Positions 32,087-37,199 of a DNA stretch of 37,199 nt are shown piece by piece. The stretch is from an uncultured bacterium. GTDB lineage: Bacteria > Patescibacteriota > Gracilibacteria > Absconditabacterales > Absconditicoccaceae. The notes beneath the pieces were generated by a model. That model saw nothing but the letters and a program-made list of their open reading frames with translations, was not told the DNA's origin and did not search any database. A program made the translations under genes and the position numbers. Every line of letters begins with the position of its first letter. Within the stretch, counting starts at the first letter, position 1. The stretch is from NCBI GenBank assembly GCA_937862565.1, contig CALMFT010000023.1, forward strand, positions 1-37,199, given 5' to 3'.

Positions 32087-33731
32087 CTAATTCCTCAATC
32101 ATATTCTTCATCTGTAAATTTGGTTCAGCTAATGATTCTGCAATAGTTTGGTCAAAGCGCAAGAAGTATTCTTTATGAATCGATCTGTCATCCATTCCAT
32201 TCGCTCTTAACTCACCTGCCCATTGCGCAATCTTATCCTTTAATAAATTCTGAGTTTCAATTCTTTCTTTCTGTTTCTTTGCTGCAGACTTACCTGCAAT
32301 TATCCCTGCTGCTGCAGTCACTCGTTGTGCCACGCTATCAGGTGATTCAAGCACAGTCTTAGCTTCCATCTCTCGAATAGTTTCAATATCAATCAGTTCA
32401 AGGTCCCCATCTACGAAATTTGGGGGAACACGACCAGTACCTTCTGACTTGGTAATTGCGAGTGTTCCGCAAAATGGACATTGCGTTTCAGTACGATCAT
32501 AAACACTCAAGCATTCAACGCAAGTGCGTACCATACTCTTTGACTTCTCACGCTTTGACGGACGATCTAAACTCCACTTGCGTTCTTTACACGGTAGTCC
32601 GTGACGTCTTACATTACCAACATGATCTATTATAATAGCATACTCTTTATTAGGTGACGGTCTAAGTCCACGTCCTACCTGCTGCAAATACTTTCCAAGA
32701 CTCATCGTTGGTCGTGCTAAGATAACCGTCTCAATAATTCGCTTACCCTCAGCAACACCAATATCAAATCCTTCATCGAACAAATCAACATTGAGTAACA
32801 CTTGAATCTTATTCGATTTAAAATCATTTACACTTTTAAATCTCTCAGAGTCATTATCAAGTGACGATAAAAACTTAGCGGTAACACCTGCAGCGTTAAA
32901 CTTATCTGCCATCTCCTGACCAATAGTTAACGTCGGTGCAAACACGATCGCTTGAGTACCACTTGCAAACTTAATATAATTCTCAACCACGTCACCAACA
33001 ATTTGCGAACCTTCAGCAGCAGCTTTAATCGCTTCACTACTATAGTCCGAAGTGTTGGTCTTTACATGCTCGATACGTTCCGCAAAGTCCGAAGGAGGTG
33101 CAACAACCTTATACTTAGATAAAAACTTATTATCAATTAACCATCTAGTTGTTGGACCTGTAACAATCTTGTCGTAAATACCGTCCGTCTCTGAACCTAA
33201 TCCTTTTTTATCAAGTCTATGTGGTGTTGCTGTAAAACCAATGTTGATCGTATTCGGTAACAACTTTAAAGCTCTACCCCACTTGTTCTCTTTCAACACA
33301 TGTGCAGCTTCATCCGTGATAACATACTTAATCCCATTCAATACATTTACTAACTGCATGGCACGAGCATTGATCGTATCCACTGAGCCAATAATGATCG
33401 GACTGTTACTGTGATAAAACTGTTTATTAAATTCTAATCGTTGAAGACCAATGATCTGTCTTGCTACGTTAGTCGGTGCGATAATGTTGTGAACTAATCC
33501 AAACTTACAAAGTGCCAAGCTTAGTTGTGAGACTAACTCTTTACGATGCACTTGTAAGATGATCTTGTGACCTTCTTCTCTCAGGTCTTGAATGATCTTT
33601 GCAATGATAACAGACTTTCCGCCGCCTGTACTCAACTGCAACATCACGTTTAACTCAGGGTCTTTATCCCATATATTATAAATCTTATCTATCAGGTTGT
33701 CCTGATAAGGTCTAAGCTTAATCTTGTCCAT
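32079..33731 (-). CDS. SF2 helicase with C-terminal zinc ribbon
   Basis: 550 residues. Motif I STGGGKS (residues 34-40), motif II ITDEAAH (near 138), motif III GFTATPHR (near 163), motif VI QQVGRGLRP (near 350). Cys pairs CVECLSVYDRTETQCPFC form a zinc ribbon near residues 405-425, and a helical tail follows. This is the RecG/XPB-like DEAD-box group used by many phages (T7-unlike) for replication restart or DNA processing. ATG 33731 has AAAGGACAAG upstream. A terminator hairpin lies right before it. Confidence 0.8.
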   Translation of the reverse strand: MDKIKLRPYQDNLIDKIYNIWDKDPELNVMLQLSTGGGKSVIIAKIIQDLREEGHKIILQVHRKELVSQLSLALCKFGLVHNIIAPTNVARQIIGLQRLEFNKQFYHSNSPIIIGSVDTINARAMQLVNVLNGIKYVITDEAAHVLKENKWGRALKLLPNTINIGFTATPHRLDKKGLGSETDGIYDKIVTGPTTRWLIDNKFLSKYKVVAPPSDFAERIEHVKTNTSDYSSEAIKAAAEGSQIVGDVVENYIKFASGTQAIVFAPTLTIGQEMADKFNAAGVTAKFLSSLDNDSERFKSVNDFKSNKIQVLLNVDLFDEGFDIGVAEGKRIIETVILARPTMSLGKYLQQVGRGLRPSPNKEYAIIIDHVGNVRRHGLPCKERKWSLDRPSKREKSKSMVRTCVECLSVYDRTETQCPFCGTLAITKSEGTGRVPPNFVDGDLELIDIETIREMEAKTVLESPDSVAQRVTAAAGIIAGKSAAKKQKERIETQNLLKDKIAQWAGELRANGMDDRSIHKEYFLRFDQTIAESLAEPNLQMKNMIEELDV

Positions 33732-33744
33732 TTGCTTGTCCTTT

Positions 33745-33772
33745 AAAAAGCCGATTCGTGAACTAACTCGGC
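33745..33772 (-). terminator. Hairpin with T-run before the SF2 helicase gene
   Basis: On the - strand, GCCGA and TCGGC pair across a 13-base loop and are followed at once by TTTTT, then AAAGGACAAG and the helicase ATG. It can end transcripts coming from the upstream regulatory and amidase operon. Its position, in the helicase leader itself, suggests attenuation rather than simple termination. The stem is only 5 bp. Confidence 0.55.
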
Positions 33773-33808
33773 AAACATTAGTACGAGGTTACGAACACCA
33801 ACCCATCA

Positions 33809-34468
33809 CTATTTTTTTATTTTCTTAATTGTTGGTTCATTATAAACTTCTTCTTTTAATCTAGCTTGCTTTGCTTTATCCATCATTTCAACATCTTTTT
33901 TATGAAATGGATTATTACGCTTTGCAGAGAACGTTTTTTTAACGAGTGCTACTTGTGGTTTGACTTTAATATAACTGTCACCATTCGGTAGCTCATAACT
34001 GACAACCTCCAAGTGCGTATCCTGTTGAAGCTCAAACAAACAATGCTCAAAGATTTCATAATCTTTAATCGTCATACCGATACGTCCACGATCATGCCAC
34101 AATAGATACGGACTCACAGGTTGTCCCATCTCTTTGTACTTCTCCTGAAGTAATTTAAATACCTTCAGTTTTTCTTCATTCAAATTAACTTTATTTAAAT
34201 GTTCATGCTCGTAAGGTTCAATCACATATCTATACTGAGCAAACGGAATGTAGTCTTCTTCTTTACCTTTTTGTATCGCTGCACTTAGTTTCTTATTCTC
34301 CTCGATACAAGCCTCAAGTATCATCTCACGGACTATATTCTGCCAATGATCTGTCTTAAAAAATAAATGCTTGAACTGTTTAAAGTCGTAAACAAATTTA
34401 AAATACATCTTGGTATCTGCACGATCAACATTCCTAAGAAGTTGTCCTCGTAAATTTAACTTTTTCAT
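33809..34468 (-). CDS. Hypothetical basic protein of the early region
   Basis: 219 residues, ATG with AAGGACAAA upstream. Basic and aromatic N-terminus (MKKLNLRGQLLRNVDRADTK), a helical middle, a possible winged-helix segment near 110-165 (EMGQPVSPYLLWHDRGRIGM, then DYEIFEHCLFELQ) and a Lys-rich tail (KRNNPFHKKDVE to KKIKK). The family was not recognised. The HTH-like shape and basic tail point to nucleic-acid binding, possibly at the replication origin; this is inference. Confidence 0.55.
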   Translation of the reverse strand: MKKLNLRGQLLRNVDRADTKMYFKFVYDFKQFKHLFFKTDHWQNIVREMILEACIEENKKLSAAIQKGKEEDYIPFAQYRYVIEPYEHEHLNKVNLNEEKLKVFKLLQEKYKEMGQPVSPYLLWHDRGRIGMTIKDYEIFEHCLFELQQDTHLEVVSYELPNGDSYIKVKPQVALVKKTFSAKRNNPFHKKDVEMMDKAKQARLKEEVYNEPTIKKIKK

Positions 34469-34475
34469 TTTGTCC

Positions 34476-34658
34476 TTACTCTGGTCCCACCAAAATTGTG
34501 TCGTGTTTTATTATATTCTTCGGTTCACGAAACATAGCCATCTCTTTACGAGTTACACGACCTTTGCGAAGTGTCATGTGAGTAGACCAACCTTCTTTTA
34601 TGGTCTGTCTGATAATTTCTAATCGTTGTTCTATCGTCATGTCGTGAGTGTAGACCAT
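34476..34658 (-). CDS. Small basic protein next to the amidase gene
   Basis: 60 residues, starting at ATG 34658 just before the amidase stop. MVYTHDMTIEQRLEIIRQTIKEGWS then LRKGRVTRKEMAMFREP; it reads as two short helices with an HTH-like basic middle. Function unknown. Coupling to the amidase suggests co-expression. Confidence 0.5.
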   Translation of the reverse strand: MVYTHDMTIEQRLEIIRQTIKEGWSTHMTLRKGRVTRKEMAMFREPKNIIKHDTILVGPE

Positions 34659-34659
34659 A

Positions 34660-35448
34660 TTACTTCTTTGATAAATACTTTAAAGCTTCTCTAAGCTTAG
34701 GCATTGTCATTGATAAACTACCCGATGGGTCTTGCTTGTCGCCAAGCTTACCTGCTTCACGTCTTAATTCGTCATGACCTACAACATTGTCAAAACTAAA
34801 TTCATGATTCTGAGTTTTAGCCCAAAGACAAAAGTTTATAAGAGCGTCTTCTTGTGCATCTGTGTACTGCTGATAAATACCTGCGACAACGTAACCTTGG
34901 TCTGTAGTTACTTCTCTGAACGGACCAACCATAGAGTTTCGTCCCCAACAACATATTTCCATTCCTGCAAATTTGTCGCTAACGCTTGTGTCATTTCCCC
35001 ACTTAGATACACCTGCATGATATCCGTAGTCAGTCATAACATCGAAGTCTTCAGGAATATAAATCACACCATTCAGGTCCATAACCATACAGCCATAACC
35101 TTGACCTGCTAACCATTCGACTACACCCTTTGCTGACTTCTCTGAATTACCACTGACAGTGTAATGCACGACGAGACCTTTAAACTTACCACTTGGTGTT
35201 TTATAATTACCACGATCTTTAAACTTTATCGGAAGTCTTACAAACTTGGGTACTGTCACAACGAACGACTCAATACCTAGGTCTACAGGTTCTATTGGAG
35301 TCATATCATCTTTGATAGCATCAATATGAAAGTCATACTTCTCTGCTGCTGCTCGTGTCTTTGGTCCGAAGTTACCGTCAACCGTTAACGACTCGCCTTT
35401 TTTATTCATTGATTCTTGAACGCTTTTTATTAGGTCTGCTAGATTCAT
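34660..35448 (-). CDS. N-acetylmuramoyl-L-alanine amidase (endolysin) with peptidoglycan-binding N-terminus
   Basis: 262 residues from ATG 35448, chosen because AAGGGG lies just upstream; an extension to 35499 lacks support and runs into the next gene. Residues 5-40 form a PG_binding_1-type repeat (LTVDGNFGPKTRAAAEKY). Residues 88-260 are Amidase_2: VVHYT (His95), GYHAGVS (His144), VVGHDELRR (His225) and KQDPSG (Lys238, Asp240), giving the zinc and catalytic set. It cuts the bond between muramic acid and the peptide stem. Unlike most lysis genes it lies in the early arm, as T7 gene 3.5 does. Confidence 0.8.
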   Translation of the reverse strand: MNLADLIKSVQESMNKKGESLTVDGNFGPKTRAAAEKYDFHIDAIKDDMTPIEPVDLGIESFVVTVPKFVRLPIKFKDRGNYKTPSGKFKGLVVHYTVSGNSEKSAKGVVEWLAGQGYGCMVMDLNGVIYIPEDFDVMTDYGYHAGVSKWGNDTSVSDKFAGMEICCWGRNSMVGPFREVTTDQGYVVAGIYQQYTDAQEDALINFCLWAKTQNHEFSFDNVVGHDELRREAGKLGDKQDPSGSLSMTMPKLREALKYLSKK

Positions 35449-35623
35449 TTGTTTCCCCTTCATTAGTTTTAAATTCATGATACTGTATATCAGTCTCAAT
35501 CAATTTCAATCGTTTACCTGAATTATTCATGTACTCATCCCAAGCAAGGTCCGATTCATTCGCCTCAACCTTGATATCATAATACTTGGTGATCGCTATC
35601 GTGAGTGTATTTTTACGTTTCAT
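35402..35623 (-). CDS. Small charged protein overlapping the amidase start
   Basis: 73 residues. ITKYYDIKVEANESDLAWDEYMN suggests a small beta-alpha fold with a charged, disordered C-terminus ending NKKRSRINE. It overlaps the upstream coiled-coil gene by 4 bases and the amidase gene by 47 bases in another frame. Function unknown; such overlap suggests dense coupling, and the C-terminal tail could be dispensable. Confidence 0.5.
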   Translation of the reverse strand: MKRKNTLTIAITKYYDIKVEANESDLAWDEYMNNSGKRLKLIETDIQYHEFKTNEGETNESSRPNKKRSRINE

Positions 35624-35838
35624 GATTCAATTTCTTTCAAAGCTTCGCGAGCTAATTGTTCACAATGTGATCCGTCTTTTGCTTTATTAAAGATATCATT
35701 TAAAGCCTCAACGGCCACCTTCAGCTTCGATTTGAGCTGATCATTTTCCTTTTGAAGTTCAAGAATTTTTCTGTCTACAGACTTCTCCGCAGCCTGATCA
35801 ATTAACTCTTGCAGTTGTTGCTTGAATGATTCGGTCAT
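35620..35838 (-). CDS. Ea22-like coiled-coil protein A
   Basis: 72 residues: coiled coil (residues 10-45) followed by EALNDIFNKAKDGSHCEQLAREALKEIES. The C-terminal A-R-x-A-L-K-E-I-E motif recurs in the gene three positions upstream (ARQALKEIEG) and in many small early phage proteins of the Ea22/ead type. Overlaps both neighbours by 4 bases. Function unknown. Confidence 0.6.
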   Translation of the reverse strand: MTESFKQQLQELIDQAAEKSVDRKILELQKENDQLKSKLKVAVEALNDIFNKAKDGSHCEQLAREALKEIES

Positions 35839-36089
35839 TTAGTCACCTGTTCTTTTACCTGTGATCTATTCCATCCAAGAATTTCGTTTGGTGAAACTCT
35901 CAATAATCTACAAAGCAGGTCAAATTCGTAAACGCTTAAGTGTCTTTCTCCGCTCTCGATAACAGATACGGCAGACCTTGGAATATCTAAAAGGTTTGCA
36001 ACGTGCTTTTGATCCAATCCAACCTGAGCGCGCAGATCTTTAAACTTTTTTCCAACTCGTTTGTTTAGATTTAATTCGTCGTCGTTCAT
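35835..36089 (-). CDS. XRE-family transcriptional regulator
   Basis: 84 residues from ATG 36089, with GAGGGG just upstream; an in-frame TTG at 36101 adds four residues and overlaps the ribosome site. Residues 8-65 are a Cro/C1 helix-turn-helix: VGKKFKDLRAQVGLDQKHVANLL, then IPRSAVSVIESGERHLSVYEF and NEILGW. It probably binds operator DNA as a dimer and controls the early arm. No C-terminal dimer or peptidase domain is present, so it is Cro-like rather than CI-like. Confidence 0.75.
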   Translation of the reverse strand: MNDDELNLNKRVGKKFKDLRAQVGLDQKHVANLLDIPRSAVSVIESGERHLSVYEFDLLCRLLRVSPNEILGWNRSQVKEQVTK

Positions 36090-36090
36090 T

Positions 36091-36528
36091 CTACCCCTCA
36101 ATTTCTTTCAGTGCTTGTCGTGCTGTTTTACCGCCAACTCGCGCTTGATACTTTTCTAGAAACTCGTCATCATTATTTAAAGAGTCAATTGTGTGAAACT
36201 CCTGATCCTCAACATAACTTTCTCTATCGCCATAAAACTCCAAAGCCTCTTTCGCCTTTGCGAGCTTGGATTTGAGCGCGGTTATTTCGGCTCTAAAATT
36301 ATTGTTTTCAATCTGCAAAGCCTGATGCTCTCTCATGGTAACGCAGTCTTCTTCTAAGCTTTTTATCTCAGCTTTCAACTGTTCCACAGCAGCGATTTCT
36401 ATAGCATGGACTATGTTTGGTTTTTCTATATCAACAGACTCAATTTGCGATTTGCATTTAAAGACAAATTTAACAATGCTATTATCATCGTTAACCCAAA
36501 ACTCTCGAAATTTATTTTCTGTGTTCAT
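36091..36528 (-). CDS. Ea22-like coiled-coil protein B
   Basis: 145 residues from ATG 36528, set by the 4-base ATGA overlap with the previous gene and the AAGGGAGGGG ribosome site; a longer reading to 36591 is rejected. Residues 55-110 are a coiled coil (AVEQLKAEIKSLEEDC onward). The C-terminus KLAKAKEALEFYGDRESY followed by GGKTARQALKEIEG is the same type as that of coiled-coil protein A. Likely an early accessory protein of unknown role. Confidence 0.6.
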   Translation of the reverse strand: MNTENKFREFWVNDDNSIVKFVFKCKSQIESVDIEKPNIVHAIEIAAVEQLKAEIKSLEEDCVTMREHQALQIENNNFRAEITALKSKLAKAKEALEFYGDRESYVEDQEFHTIDSLNNDDEFLEKYQARVGGKTARQALKEIEG

Positions 36529-36875
36529 TTCCCCTCCCTTAATTTTTGCAGACGTGTGGTTGTTTCGGATAAAGTCGAACAAGGAGTACAAGCTGAATTA
36601 TCAAAATCGAATGAACCGCAGAGACATCCACAACTTTCCAACGCCTCACTCTGACTTTGTATAATATCTAAAAGCTCTGTGATGATTATTGATGATTTTG
36701 TGTTTTGCTCATTTCTACCAGCGTTGCGAGCACCTACATACATAATTATAACTATATCTTTAGAGTTGCGATCAGGGTTTTTATCAAGAGACTCAATCAT
36801 TATTTCATCAAAGTTTTTCTTTGAATCGAATGTTGTGAGTTTCTCTTTCAACTCTGCGAAATCTGGTTTATTCAT
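36525..36875 (-). CDS. Small Cys-rich early protein
   Basis: 116 residues. Residues 1-70 are helical and basic/acidic with IVIIMYVGARNAGRN in the middle; residues 80-100 hold CGCLCGSFDFDNSACTPC, five Cys in a possible metal-binding cluster; the last 20 residues are charged. It overlaps the pentapeptide protein gene and the next gene by 4 bases each. No family recognised. Confidence 0.5.
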   Translation of the reverse strand: MNKPDFAELKEKLTTFDSKKNFDEIMIESLDKNPDRNSKDIVIIMYVGARNAGRNEQNTKSSIIITELLDIIQSQSEALESCGCLCGSFDFDNSACTPCSTLSETTTRLQKLREGK

Positions 36876-37199
36876 TTTCTATAGTACCTTATCATTTCTG
36901 TTATAATTTTCTTGTTTAGTTTAAATTCATCAGAATCCCATGTTGAGTCTTCACAGTCAGAAAATTTAAAATTTTTAACTTCATCAAAGGTCATTTTTTT
37001 ACAACCCCACAAAATATGATCATCTAAAATAGTTATGAAATACTTTGTATTCACAATTTGCAGCGGAATGAATTTAAATCCGTTCGCAGAGCGTAGGTTC
37101 GCAGAGCTTAGGTTCGCAGAGCGTAGGTCCGCATAGCGTAGGTCCGCAGAGCGTAGGTCCGCATAGCGTAGGTTTTCGCCTGATTTAGCTACGAATTTT
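36872..37199 (-). CDS. Pentapeptide-repeat protein, C-terminal part (partial, runs off the right edge)
   Basis: Reading the - strand from the edge, 48 codons of open frame precede the GTG at 37054 that marks the short ORF, so the true gene extends beyond the window and the GTG is internal. The text KFVAKSGENLRYADLRSADL continues with further A-D/N-L-R/S-S/Y units, six in all, then NGFKFIPLQIVNTKYFITIL, then DDHILWGCKKMTFDEVKNF. Pentapeptide repeats form a four-sided right-handed beta-helix. The C-terminal domain (DDHIxxGCKxxTFDEV) recurs in phage pentapeptide proteins. Function unknown; some such proteins mimic DNA. Confidence 0.8.
   Translation of the reverse strand, partial: KFVAKSGENLRYADLRSADLRYADLRSANLSSANLRSANGFKFIPLQIVNTKYFITILDDHILWGCKKMTFDEVKNFKFSDCEDSTWDSDEFKLNKKIITEMIRYYRK
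37082..37171. repeat. Six tandem 15-bp units
   Basis: Consensus G-T-T/C-C-G-C-A-G/T-A-G-C-G-T-A-G, differing at two main positions; they encode the A-D/N-L-R-S/Y repeats of the partial pentapeptide-repeat gene on the - strand. The units at 37127-37171 alternate GCATAG, GCAGAG, GCATAG. Not a CRISPR: no spacers. Confidence 0.9.

Noticed and set aside
36529-36591. Extended start of the 145-residue coiled-coil protein
   Set aside because: The ATG at 36528 has a strong AGGGAGGGG site and a 4-base overlap with the preceding gene, as in its neighbours.
37082-37171. Tandem 15-bp repeats that could be read as a CRISPR or an iteron origin
   Set aside because: The units are contiguous without spacers and fit the codon frame of a pentapeptide-repeat gene on the - strand exactly.
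1-37199. A diversity-generating retroelement, suspected because the capsid resembles that of BPP-1
   Set aside because: No reverse transcriptase, no template/variable repeat pair and no adenine-rich variable region were found. It could lie outside the window.
1-37199. tRNA genes, IS elements, integrase or attachment sites
   Set aside because: No cloverleaf with a G-T-T-C-x-A-x-x-C arm, no transposase or recombinase motif and no gap large enough to hold them was seen by eye; a covariance-model scan was not possible.

Overview
The window is most likely a contiguous piece of a tailed, short-tailed (podovirus-like) phage genome, or a prophage of that type, from a Gram-negative host. The evidence is a virion module in T7-like order (portal tail end, scaffold, capsid, adaptor, nozzle, internal virion proteins, tail fibre with a T7-type N-terminal domain). 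The capsid and the following small protein look closest to the Bordetella BPP-1 capsid and cement protein. DNA is A+T-rich. Shine-Dalgarno sequences (AGGAG or AAGGA types) are clear at most starts, and three proteins carry lipobox signal peptides, which suits a proteobacterial-type host. The exact host cannot be read from the sequence. No tRNA, CRISPR, IS element, integrase, RNA polymerase, reverse transcriptase or terminase is visible, and no intergenic gap exceeds about 130 bases.

Layout. Bases 1-24675 are all on the + strand and form the late region. 1-3242 holds the head (portal C-terminus, scaffold, major capsid, cement-like protein, adaptor). 3242-14210 holds the nozzle and three internal virion proteins, ending in a 2056-residue protein with a C-terminal lytic transglycosylase-like domain. 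14226-18648 holds the tail fibre and two receptor-binding-type proteins, one with a lipoprotein signal and two C1q-like domains. 18650-19040 holds a possible spanin pair. 19050-23345 holds tail-associated beta-rich proteins, including two tandem paralogues, one carrying an inserted module. 23365-24675 holds small membrane-type proteins and a permuted NlpC/P60-like hydrolase.

Bases 24634-37199 are all on the - strand, so the two arms converge head-on and their last genes overlap by 42 bases. Reading in the direction of transcription (right to left), the arm starts off-window with a pentapeptide-repeat protein. Small Ea22-like coiled-coil genes, an XRE-type regulator and a peptidoglycan amidase follow. 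Next come an SF2 helicase, a VRR-NUC nuclease, a PrimPol-RepA-like primase-helicase and a 23-residue lysine-rich peptide. After a terminator and a good sigma70-like promoter come a small protein, an AT-hook-like protein, a Cas4-like PD-(D/E)XK exonuclease, an ssDNA-binding protein candidate, a compact family B DNA polymerase and a winged-helix protein.

How it fits together. The - strand arm supplies a phage-encoded replication and recombination set, and the + strand arm builds the particle and lyses the cell. Three replication genes (polymerase, primase-helicase, helicase) each have an RNA hairpin immediately upstream, which suggests attenuation or processing as a control layer. The points most worth a second look are those hairpins, the lysine-rich micro-protein, the compact polymerase with an altered motif C, and the exported fibre-like protein.
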